NCBI GenBank assembly: GCA_905220665.1
Contig: CAJNAR010000154.1
Coordinates: 186,001-250,000, forward strand
Reading direction: 5' to 3'
DNA length: 64,000 nt
Source: Albugo candida
Taxonomy: Eukaryota; Oomycota; Peronosporomycetes; Albuginales; Albuginaceae
Part shown: one piece after another, positions 13,289-23,830 of the stretch
Layout of the letters: each line of letters begins with the position of its first letter
Position numbering within the stretch: the stretch's first letter is position 1
Translations under genes and position numbers: made by a program
The notes under the pieces: generated by a model
What the model was told of the DNA's origin: nothing
Database searches by the model: none
The model's input: the letters and a program-made list of their open reading frames with translations, nothing else

Positions 13289-15342
13289 ATGGTTTCACGG
13301 GCTTCTTTGTCGTTTTTGTTTATTGCGATCCTGGTCGTAGAAACGAAGCAAATCAATCTGGAAAGTTGGGAATCAATTTCGTCTGTTACTGGACTACTTG
13401 TAGTGACAGAAACAAACTTCAACCGCTGCCGGTTGTGTCTAATACAGAAGATAGGGGTTGATCGGATTGTACTTGTCAACAAAAATGTATATGCGTATAC
13501 TTAGTTGATTAGAGGTCGCATCAGAATACTTGAAAATTTCGCGAGGCAATGCATTAATATGTATATCTGCGTCATTCAATTCAATGTCAAGCGTTTGTAT
13601 ACACCTTCACGGACGTTGTCGCTGGTGGAATATGAAATAGATCAATTTGCAATGCAGATGTATGGTGCTGTCTACAAGTCATCGCGTACAATTTTGAAAA
13701 GCGAGAACCTCCCTGCCATACGATTGTATAAAAGATATGAAATTTTCTTTCACGAGGAAATAAGGGCGATGTACTGTCGAAAACCATACGACACAGAAAG
13801 CCAACCTCCTGTTCAACCGCTAGTGGTCAGTACAATCATGCATTCAAAAGTTTTGTTCGATGAATTCCTTCAGACCAAAATAACTATTACAGGTACTAAA
13901 GTGCATCAAAGCACGTTCCCCTCTCGAATACCCATTGGTCGCTGCTTCTTTTCAGCAAGACAATCTTCTGAGTGTGGAAAATGTATCGCAATTCATACCA
14001 CATCCTTTGGTATTCGCATTTACGCTTTAAAAAGTTCAGTACAAGGCAAACACACTTTGTTTGCCTTCTCAACAGTCTACAGCCAAGAGACTATACATGA
14101 GCACTGTTCTCGTACATATTGTCTAGGTTTGCATTGGATATCTACAGCTGCTTGTGAGAAGCTGGATCAAATTTTTCCAATCGACAAAAGGATATTGCAA
14201 GAAGTTGGCGCTGCAGCAACGAGAATGTACAGAAAAGTCTATACTACAACAAATTGCATCAATCAAGCTCATTCGAATACTTGTGGCATTATCTCCTCAA
14301 CGCAAGATATTGGCTTTAGGTCCATGATGTCGCGGCTTAATGATACATTTAAATCTAAACAAGATTTCAGCACAGTGAAACCCCCGATAAGGAAATTTCG
14401 CGAGATTGCGATTCTGGAGGAATTCTTAGAGCCGAGCATGCGCTCGTATCAACTTGACAGTCATTACGATTTCGTATTTTGAAATGTGTTGCAAACTTGG
14501 AGGAAAAAAAAGGCATCGTACTCTTAAGTAGTGTTTTAGCGTCGAAGGTAATACTTCTGTACAATTCAAGACTGGTTCCGGGCCATCGTTTGATGAGTTG
14601 CCAGCAAATAGGCGGTCGTTCAATCGGCAAAGTTTCAGAATTATCAGTGCTTGAAAATATATGTCAAGAAAAAATAATTTGTTTGTTTATCTTTACTCGG
14701 CAGGGGAAAAATGTGGAAGACTGCGACGCATGTTTGAAAAGACTGTCATATGGACGCAGGAATGTGATGATTTTGGTTCATGAAGTGCTTTTTTGATTAT
14801 GTAGAATCATCAATGAGCAACAGACTTAGAGTGCGATAGAAAGTACTGACTAGATGTGTGCGCAAGGGACCTTGTAGAAGTATGATCCTACTTCCTGAAA
14901 TGATATGATCAGAACACGAGCTATGTTCGAGAGAAATGACGGCAGAAGGCGTTCTAATAAAGAAAAACGATATGATACACTTTGACCGCTTAACTCTTGG
15001 TCTATGACCTCCAGCTCTAAATGCACATGGAAATTTCGATGATCGGGGAGCTCACATGGTCTCATTCGAAGCCGTCAATTCAAAACTTTGTGTGAGCTGT
15101 GTCAAGCAAAATACCGCTTTGGTTACCTATGGATGACACAAACTAACTCTCGAATACTTGGGTTGTGCTTATCAAAAGAAAGTTGCATCATTTTATCTTT
15201 TTTCATGAATGGGAAACAGCTTGACATACGTAAGGGTATGCGTCCATGGACCACCTTGGAGGCCAAATATCTTTTTAAAACGGAGCAAGGGGTTGTATAT
15301 TGTGCGAGAATTGCCGAATCGCTCTTTCACAAATGTAATTAA
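13289..15342 (+). pseudogene. CCG-family secreted protein pseudogene (copy A)
   Basis: This is the closest relative of the intact gene at 52216-54333, colinear with it from signal peptide to C-terminus. The start ATG at 13289 sits in a context (AAGACAAGCGGC) identical to the intact copy, and begins with a hydrophobic signal segment (MVSRASLSFLFIAILVV). The CX2CX5G motif is intact (CRLCLIQKIG). Breaks visible by comparison are an in-frame TAG at 13502-13504 where the intact gene has tyrosine, a small deletion near 14438 that shifts the frame, and several stops after 14790. Homology continues about 250 bp past the coding end, so the copies arose by DNA duplication, not retroposition. An error in this sequence could explain one break but not all. 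Confidence 0.85.
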
Positions 15343-15963
15343 AGAATGTGAATGTTCAACCTCTCAACGGTTGAATCGTTTTTCAGCGTCCCTTGTGTAT
15401 ATAAATACTTTACTCGCATTAGGATCAGCATCATTCCAATACAATCTTGTACTTTCTCGCTTATTCGACCGATGTTTTGTCCTGCAGTCGTTACTGTAGA
15501 ATAGTTTTATTATTCAGTGTGGAGGAATCGTATGCCCCTCTCACCCTTTTCAACTCCTTTATTCTCCAAAATCCTTCAAGGATTTGTTGCTTTGTTTGAT
15601 GGTTACTTGTAACAAAGCTTTGATCTTAAAAAGAAAAGTTTATTTGGTTATGCTGCCGGATTATGTAGAAGAGGCTGCTTCCTATGAATCGACAGCCACG
15701 CTCCTTGCTTCGGATGTCGAAAAATCGCCTTGCGTGTTCTCATTATCTACTACTTTGTATATGAGCATTTCCTCAAATAATAAGCATCTCTATGATCTAG
15801 TTTCCTTGAGATGAATACAGATAATACAATTTGCTAGGTGGGAATTCTAAAGCCAGCAGATTAACAAGATCGTCAAATAGGGAGATGTTATCACATCGCT
15901 TCTAATTGATGATAACGAAATTATCCCGGTTGGATATATCCCGTGACGTCTTTATAAATGACT
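15343..15963. other. 3' flank of CCG copy A, then unassigned sequence
   Basis: Up to about 15590 this matches the 3' flank of the intact CCG gene (about 51940-52215 on the other strand), including a CGTATGCCC block and a CTCTATTCTTT/CTTTATTCTCC block. A 76-codon frame at 15584-15814 (+) has no recognisable features. Confidence 0.5.
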
Positions 15964-16440
15964 ATATTTGAAGGGGCTGCACCAAAATTCACTGTCCTGA
16001 TTCCACATACTCCAGCGTTAAGAAACATGTAGACTGGGATGATTATCGCAACCAGCACATCACCAACCCCATTGTGTATCACGAATTAACTATGGTTGAG
16101 AAAGTGTTTCCAGAGAAGAAACCCTGTTTGTTCATTCTACACAAAATATCCAACTTCGAAAAATGTGGCGACTGCGTTAAAACGTTCTTTCACGCGGTCA
16201 TGGGTGAAGCAGTGACGACACTCGAGAGCGTGCATGATATTTCGGACAGAGGTATTCTATTTTTACGCTCCTGTGAACGACCGATTTGGATACTTGTAGA
16301 TGACACAAAGTCATACTCAAATACTTCAGCGTTGCATCGCAAAAGACCACTGCATAAACCTATGGTATCAGAAGGCAGGGAAAGAGCTCACTTTTCGTCA
16401 AGGTATGCGCCCCTGGAGTCATGCTGAACTTCAACTCCTC
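15964..16440 (+). pseudogene. CCG-family C-terminal fragment (copy B)
   Basis: This fragment aligns to the last third of the CCG pseudogene at 29816-31889, beginning in the sequence equivalent to about 31109 there. It contains the HITNP-[IV]-V-Y block, a CGDC motif (the fourth CX2C module) and a CGATTTGGATACTTG block of the last module. An internal deletion joins the fourth module directly to the fifth, and the frame changes there. It has no N-terminus or signal peptide, so it cannot encode a secreted product. Confidence 0.75.
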
Positions 16441-16984
16441 TTTTCAATGCATTTAACAAGGAAGAAAATGGATTAATTGTATACGTCGATAAATCCAATA
16501 AAAAGTACTGTGTATGATCCTTTCAAGAACAAGATCGGCAAGGCTATTGACATTTATTTATTGAGCTCTCGAAATATTTTCTGCACGAATAGGGCTCTAC
16601 AATTGGCTGATTAGCATTTGGTTCAAACGGTCCTTTCATATCCTTCGTACAAAGATTCACACGTCCAGAGTAAGGTAGGAAGAACAAGCCTTTCGTATGC
16701 TGAGGCCTTCAGACAAATATTTCATGCGTACAAGAAACACAAAGCGATCTTCTTGTATTTATTGCAGTAATTACATCAATTCACCGTGCTATGAAATGAC
16801 GTCCATCCTACGCCGTTTTTTGGTCTCTTTGCTAGCTGTAAGGAATGGATTGGATGAAAGAATTGGATATGCGAGCTTCTACTGACTTAGTTGCGTATAG
16901 ATTCCTAATTACTGGAGTGCTTCAACGTAGTTTCTACCCAATCCACGTCTTCCTACCCGACCAACATCAGATAGTCCATGTTGA
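16441..16984 (+). repeat. Segmental duplication flank (matches 31890-32254)
   Basis: This stretch matches the sequence 3' of CCG copy C, for example GCAATTACATCAATTCACCG at both loci and a CTAGCTGTAAGGA/CTTAGCTGTAAGGA block. It runs on into the SS18-like pseudogene. In the second copy the homology is interrupted at 32255 by the LINE and resumes at about 39277. No gene seen. Confidence 0.7.
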
Positions 16985-17489
16985 CGCAGGCGATGGAGTT
17001 CGATTGTATTGTAATGATGCCAGATATATCCGGATACACTCTGCGTTCACGTCACATATCGCGCAATGCCTTCTTTCAAGCGTTTGCTCGGACGTGCGCC
17101 TCTAAATTTGCTTGTGCGCTTGAGCCGCCCAATTTCGAGTTCACATCAATTGGCGCGTGTGTGTTAAATCTCATTCCATCCTTGACAAAATAGTGCAGGT
17201 AGGTTGGTTGTGACCTAGTGTGCGTAGCTGTATCAGCTTTTCTTCTCTTACTCTGTAACGTTTCTATTATGAGTATTGTATCTCTATTGAGTGCCCCCTT
17301 ATGTTCAGTCAATAGCTCGTTCCTCTTGAAACTATGGTATAGTACTAGAATGATCGTCCACCACAGTTTGACACAGCTATATATTCGTTCATGGTTTTCA
17401 TTGCTGGCAACGACATAATTGTAGTTTTGATATAAAAGCGTTGATATTTGACGCACATAAGTTCTAGGTAGGGTTTTCTGCGAGATATA
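16985..17489 (-). pseudogene. SS18/GIF-like pseudogene (copy II)
   Basis: A decayed paralogue of the intact SS18-like gene at 45024-45831. On the minus strand a 157-codon open stretch aligns in order with it: an N-E-L-L-T-E-H block against the NAQLSE of the SSXT domain, then DTATHTRSQPTY against [12 protein letters not shown], a THAPI block against QAHIQ, and QANLEAHVRANA against the alanine/glutamine region. At DNA level GCGTTTGCTCGGACGTGCGCC matches the parent with two substitutions. Most of the AQ tract is missing and the 3' part is degenerate. Its 5' flank is cut by the transposon at 17490. The open frame is residual and probably not a functional gene. Confidence 0.7.
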
Positions 17490-19808
17490 GCGCAAGTTAT
17501 CTTTAAATGTGACTTTTTTTGAAGCCAAGATTGAAGAATCATTATACACACAACGTCAAGTGTTAAAAGTAAAGCTGCTCATAACGGCTTTTTCGTTAAT
17601 TGGGAGATTACGACAGAACAAAGCGGCGAAAAAACGCAGTGCATGAAAAGGACACTGTTGCTCGAGAAAGCTAGACATTCTTCAAGGAAACCCACACAGC
17701 GTCAGCCTATAAATTTTGGAAGTGAGGAACCGATAGATGATAGACCTCATTATTCTCCGAACAATATCTAAAGAACGCTTGTGAAACTGGGAAATTGAAA
17801 TGGATCACAAGAGGAAATCATGCGGCTGCGTCTTGCCTATGTTGCAGGATACTTCAGGATTATACTCTGGGACTGTCAGGTATATCTAATTCATCTTGCA
17901 CATTCGCTAACGCAATTATATTTTATTTATTAACGTTCTATCGTGATTGCAAAGTAGAGAGTTGCTATCTCGCAAATAATCGGTACGGTGAATGGAAAAA
18001 GGCGTTGGTTTGCCGAGCTTCTTCGTAGCTGGGAACGTATATATCTTTAAACTGGTTTATTCCTGAGAGCAAGCAGGGAAAGCATGTTAAACCAATCAGT
18101 TAACCAAAGGATAAGGATTTCATTGCAGATTTGCACCTTTACATTCGAAACAAAATATTGCATGGTGCCAAGAATTTTCAACAAGCATTTCAACGACCAA
18201 GTACTTCCAAAATTGATCCCGCCGCATCTATCCACCTCAGCACTTTGACCCGCTGGTTAAAGTTTCTTGTACTACTCTATTCAGAGATGAATAAATGCAT
18301 GTGAGTTGATGGCCGATGTCGTGGCATATCGTGATCATGTTTTTCGAACGAATGAGAAGCTAAGACCCATTTAGCCGAAATTTGCCGGACCGAAGATGGA
18401 ATCGAAGTTTTGTCTTGCCAGAAATGCCATCATTGGAGTGAACCATGATGAAAGCACATTTGCCGCCCATGATGGCCAGAACAATCTATGGCTTCCTGAT
18501 GGCAAACAGCCACTGCGGAATAAGGGGTCTGGAAGATCCATACATGTCATTAATTTCCAGACTGATGTTGCTCAGTCTATTATTTTAGAGTTTTTCGCCC
18601 ATTGCTGTGATTGAGAGTAAAAATATTCTGTTATATTTAAGGGGCGAATAGCTTTAAGGAAAGATAAGCAGCTTCAACACAGCAATCTTCCAGAAGTGGC
18701 CGGCATATTCACATATCGCGGCAAGAACTATGATGTTTGGAAGACTGCGGAACAACTTCACAAGAAACTCCGATATGCTGCAGTTCCCATTTTCGATTCA
18801 CATTTTCCCAACGCAAAAGATTTCTTCGCTTTCACCAATGCGACTAGCCACGCGGCATTTGCTAAACATGCTCTTGTATCTCAACGGATGGATCTCGGAA
18901 CGGGAGAAAGTAACCCTTGATGCGGAATGGAATATTTGGAGATAAGACAGCGAAATCCGTGGTATTTCTCACAGAACATTTTCTGGCCGGACAACCGAAA
19001 GGCATAAAGATCGTCCTCCAGAAACGCCAACTTCGGACGCCAAACCTTCGCCTTGATTAACGGGGTAAATGTGGTGACACAGATAGTTGCTGCGGCCGCA
19101 GTGTTATCCAGAACCAACCAGGCTTTAAAGGTCAAAAAGGTTTGTTGAAAGATGCAATCACTGCGGCGGGCCATCACATCATACTTTACCCCAAAATCCA
19201 TTGCGAATTAAATTTTATAGAAAACTTTTGGATTCAAGGAAAACGATACGCAAGGTAAAGTTGCGATTACACATGAAAAGGATTGCTTGCGACGTGTTCG
19301 AAAGCACGCGCCTCAGTTTCACTCGCAACAATATTAGTCAGCATGCTAGGAAGTGCTTCCTTTATATGAATTGTATCGAAAAGATCTAACTGGAAACTCC
19401 GCGGAATATGGTATGAAAATTTACCGATCACATCGAAGAGTTCCAGACTCAGCTGTCACATACAGTAATTCTTTAGCAGCTGCTATATGAAGTTGTAAGA
19501 ATAATATCGATGATTAAATATTACACTTGTTCTTAGGCCCTAAAAACTAACTTGCCCACTGATGACAGGCCAAATTTTGCGCATTGAGAGGAAAATATTA
19601 GAAAAATCCAGAAAACAAGGAAGCTTTTAGCGCCTTATGATTCAACCAAAAATTATCCAATTTTAAATCTAAGCTTTTTATTTTCACGCTCTGGACTGTA
19701 TCTATCAGAGACAATCGCTCTTTCGCTGTGCGATGGTTTATGCGTGAAGAGTAGAAAATTCAGTAAGGCTCGGAAAAGTTACAGGTTAGAGGTGGTTTGC
19801 ACTGGACG
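17490..19808 (+). mobile_element. DDE transposon inserted in the duplicated segment
   Basis: Comparison with the homologous stretch at 39861-39873, where GACATATA is followed directly by AATGCGGG, shows about 2.32 kb of extra sequence here. Left flank similarity stops at 17489 and resumes at 19809. The insert carries a decayed DDE transposase (18396-19260). I could not see clear terminal inverted repeats. A TA target duplication is possible (TATA at the left junction) but not preserved at the right. The exact ends are therefore inferred from the paralogous empty site. Confidence 0.7.
18396..19260 (+). pseudogene. DDE transposase pseudogene (Tc1/IS630-like, fungal/oomycete type)
   Basis: Blocks typical of this transposase group appear in order across several frames. 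The first is NHDESTFAAHDGQ (about 18439), whose D is a likely first catalytic acid, with the WLPDGKQPLRNKGSG block after it. Next is a YRGKNYD-x-W block, then a SHFPNAK...FAF-x-NATSHAAFA block near 18800-18850, whose usual D at FAFD is lost. Last comes AAGHH-x-x-x-YPKIHCELNFIENFW near 19160-19235. Frame changes and stops separate the blocks, so no active enzyme is encoded. The family name is from memory of related transposases. Confidence 0.75.
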
Positions 19809-22190
19809 AATGCGGGAACACCGCAATATGTATGAATTTATATAGGCCGAATGTAGATTGTTGACTTCAGCCAAATACAGGCTTTTGTATTATGTATACA
19901 GCAACTTGCCTATGTATTATACGGGAACAGCGTCTTCATTTCGATGACGTCGTTGCAGCACGTTTTGTGCTTCTCTATTGACGAGTCAATGGAAAATAAT
20001 GTTGGTATGTTTGTTAATGATAGGCTTTGCGAAGGTATTCTGTGCCATGGATAAGCTACCGATAACGAATTTTTGTGGAGCGAATCGCACTGTCACGGCG
20101 TTCAAATATTTCAGCGAATATTTTTTTCGTGAACTGAAACGATATTCTCATCCCTGACTTTATGTAAAATTGCAATCTGGATGTAAGAAAAATCGGATGT
20201 CAGCAACTTAAGATAGCGCTGAGCGCTCATTGTCGGATAATTGGACTGAAATGGATTATGATGACTGCTAGATAATAGAAAGAAATGTTGGCCTTTGGGA
20301 AGAGCACCACGAGCGTGAAGGGATTGTACGGACTTGGTTACTGAATTGAATGACTTTTAATAAAACTGTGACGCGCTTCGGCACAGACATTCAAAGGATG
20401 TTGAATGCTGCCGGACAGCTTCAACATTGCTGGAAGCGATATGAGCGGCTACAAGAGTGTAGATGTGGAAATGCGAACCAGAAACAAGCGATTTCCCGCA
20501 CATACGCGATTCGAAATCAGCGAATTTTCTCTTAGAAATGGCAAGCTGTATTTTCGTTGGAGTCTGAAACAGCTTTACATCAATTGTTGCAGGAATGAAT
20601 ACTCGGCGGAAGTGATATTGTATCCCACACGATCGAAGTGCGTACGCTGGGAATGTATTGGGAACGATTTACTTGGATATCAAATTTCAATGCGAAGGCG
20701 ATCGCATATTGAACTGGTGCATCTGGCTTTAGTACTTATATGAGAGGAGGAAGGATGTGCGCTGTGAATAAGTTGATGAATTTGTGTCGTATGCTCAGAT
20801 ATTGATTGATGTAGTACAGATACATCGTGATATCCCGAGGATGTTTGAGTTAGCGACAGATCTGATGACATATCAGATGGATGAATCGACGGAAGAGAAG
20901 AAGGATGAGAGTATGAAGAAATCATGCGCGGATGTTGGTAGAAGATGTGTTGGAGTTTGTCATTTTTTTTAAGAAAGAAGCGGTTGGATAAGCTGTCATT
21001 GCATCGGGTTCGAGTGGTCAAGCGAGGAAGAAAAAGAAAATAGAAAGTAATAGATATGCGGGAAGATCTGTGGGTACTCTGACGAAAGGATTTTAAGTTG
21101 ATCACAATCGGGTTGCAGAAAGATATGCAGTTGAATTGACAAAAGGGGAGACTATGATTGTGCGAAAAGGATGATATACTCATTGAGGCGATTGGCATAC
21201 ATAAAAATGGAGTATATTGTTGATAAAGAATTGTTGAGATTGGGAATTCGTTCTCGGTAGGTTATCCATGTATCACACTGCCAAATGAACGCAAAGAAGA
21301 ACGCTACAATGAGGCAAGTGAACCAATCACACGATCACTTTGCTACCACCTGCACATTATTCTGTAGTACTTTCTTCCATAAACGTAAGCAATCTAAATG
21401 CTCATTGAAGTGTGTGAAAGCCAATGCAAGAAACCAATACAATAGTTGAATGTGTTTGGGCGCAAAAGTCTTTTTAAATATTCATTCACTTTTAATGATA
21501 TGGCGATAATTATACGCGTGTTAGAGAGCACATACTTCTCTGCCCAGTCAGCTTCTATTGAAACGACACCTCATATATCGACTGAATGAAAGAGGATGCC
21601 AAGAGAGATGTCGCCAGGATTTCAATCAATATAATGTTAACCTTTCAAGGGCGCGGGAGCAAAATCAATGCTTTCTTAAATTACAGCGATATTAGTCCAA
21701 TGAATACTTGTCAGTAATTAATGCCCCGATATTTCTTCTCAGTTTTTTTTTTCTCGAATTCCAAGCATTACCTTCTGGTCTACCCACATAAGTGTATGTT
21801 GATATATAGCTTTTTATACTTCGACTGACTAGCACATAAAATGACCGAGTGCATTCATCTACCTGGAAAGTCGCATTCTGTCCACTACCAAGAAAAGAAT
21901 CACGTAGGTAGTCATGCTCCTAAAAAAATTAGATGTTAAGGCCTTGCTATATCTGTTTATGCAATTCTCTGTTGTTCATATTTGTTTCTTTTATTCGGAA
22001 GTCGCTACACTAAATTCTTTTGTTAAATGTTATCCACTACTCCATGATTACAAATGGGGATTAAGGAGGCTGCTGGCCAAGTTGCTATTGCTAAGTGTCC
22101 AAAATCAACAATTTACAGCATATCCCCACATGAACATGCTAATTAAATGACACAGCGCTTTTTTTCATTTCAAAGGGTATTGATATCCCA
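19809..22190 (+). repeat. Segmental duplication tail, copy II (matches 39866-42195)
   Basis: This stretch is homologous over about 2.3 kb to 39866-42195. Shared blocks include GAAGGTATTCTGTGCCA, GAGTTAGCGACAGA, ATACTGCCAAATGAACGCAA-type sequence and a CTGAGTGCATTCATCT-type block. A 112-codon open stretch at 20405-20743 (+) may be the remnant of a real protein, since it corresponds to a broken frame in the other copy, but I recognise no domain. The 172-codon minus-strand frame at 20680-21198 is serine/histidine-rich and looks like a chance frame. Confidence 0.65.
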
Positions 22191-23680
22191 CAATCTTTCT
22201 TTCAATTATATTTTTTTTATTGAGAATACAAAGTACATCCTGACTACTTGGATCAGTACTCCACAGTTTTTGGAAAGAGTGGCCCTTTTCTTGGAATCTC
22301 TAAGAATAGGCGGCTTCAAAGTCGATGATTTTGAGATTCCTGAAAACACGTGACCATGTTAGCCAACTTACCGCAATGCTTCAGTCCTAGTAGTGTATGA
22401 ATGCAAAGCGAGCCAACATCTTGAAAAGAACCATACAAGTATCGTACAAGTTGTCATGAAATTGAACTACAAACTTGACCGCAATAATCCCGAACCCTGA
22501 TCGGAATGCGGCGATGAAGCAACAGGTCGACCATTCATCGATATTTCCCAAATTCGCAGCGACCATTCCTTAATTTCTCTTTCGCGATGGATATGGGGTT
22601 GGTACTCTCCACCCTTTCAATATTTGCGCGCCACCTAACGCTCGCTCCCCATTAGGTAATTCATGGAAGGAAAACTACGAGTTCCTTTGAACAAAGTCTT
22701 CCTTCTACACCGATACAAGTCCAGCACCAATTTATCCCTTGCTTACTGTAAGGCTGATATTCGTGTATCCCTTCTCGGAAAATGATACTCTACCGCATAT
22801 ATACATTATCTATGATATCAATCTTAGCTTCTTTCCCTCTAATCATTAGTTCAGCCATTTAGGATCGAAAGAGGCTGTATTGCTCAAGATCGCTTCCGAG
22901 TAATATAAGCTTCTGAACTCATCTTTGCTTGAGTATTTATTAATTAGGGATGAAATCATATGTGACTGCAGGTCCTAAGGAATTTGTATCTCAGTGTATG
23001 TTCACACTGATCAAAACGCCGATTATCGGTTGCCACTATAGATAACGGACGGCTGCAGTTGCGGTTACTCAATTACTAATAAAATGATATCGCTTTCATT
23101 AGCGTTACGCCTCTCCTAGAAGAATCTACTAGTTTGTGATTGCTCTTCTTCGTCTTTCATCACTTTTGGCCAGTAAGAGGTAGCGGGGATAAACATTGAA
23201 GCTTTGCATTGTGGTAGTATTCACAATTTGAAGCTCTGATGATTACAGAGTAAACAGAATGGGATATTGGCGAAGTATCGTTGGGGACGGATATGGTCCA
23301 GTGTTTACAAAGTGAGAGAAAGAAATTCTCGCTCCGTGCCTTTATCTACGCATGCAGCATACTGATACTTGAATATGCTACTACTAGGACATATGCGATG
23401 TCCTGGATTTAACATAGTATGGTGATGATTTCGTCGTTGAAGGTCGTATTATGTGTAAAGGATACGTTCTTGTCAACAAACTTCATGGTGAACAATCAAG
23501 TTACCTATGGATCCAAGATCCAATCTGACCCATCAGACCAATGCAAATAATAAAGCTTCCCCGTGTCCTTACGAGTACCTTCTATGAATATAAACGCCAA
23601 ACTCTATATTTCTTGATGATGCCAGGCATGTGTGCATCCGTACGTGTAGCACACACCCTTGGTATCTCTATCTTCACTCT
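22191..23680. other. Stretch without a recognisable gene
   Basis: AT-rich sequence with only short frames in all six phases; nothing recognised. Confidence 0.4.
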
Positions 23681-23689
23681 CTTTGAGAA

Positions 23690-23825
23690 TAGATTCACTC
23701 CCTTTCAATGAATGTGACTCACATTACTACAAATTCAATTAGGAAATCGTTATAGTCACTCCTTTTTAAAGCACGTGCCAAAATGTTATATTCACTTATT
23801 TCCGATTAAATTCACTCCCCTATAA
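23690..23825 (+). repeat. Subterminal short-repeat array of MULE relic 1
   Basis: At least four degenerate units resembling T-A-x-A-T-T-C-A-C-T-C-C-C occur here: GATTCACTCCCTTT near 23693, TTATAGTCACTCCTTTT near 23750, TTATATTCACTTATTT near 23786 and TTAAATTCACTCCCCTATA near 23807. They stand just outside the MULE transposase relic and resemble the units at 63005-63180 beside the other MULE, which suggests a terminal or subterminal repeat region. Confidence 0.5.
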
Positions 23826-23830
23826 ACAAC

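Noticed and set aside
17076..17549. 157-codon minus-strand frame as an independent gene
   Set aside because: It aligns with parts of the SS18-like gene, lacks its C-terminus, and its upstream end lies inside the DDE transposon; a residual open stretch of a pseudogene explains it better.
20680..21198. 172-codon serine/histidine-rich minus-strand frame
   Set aside because: It is antisense in a duplicated segment, has no counterpart in the other copy at 41 kb, and shows only low-complexity composition.
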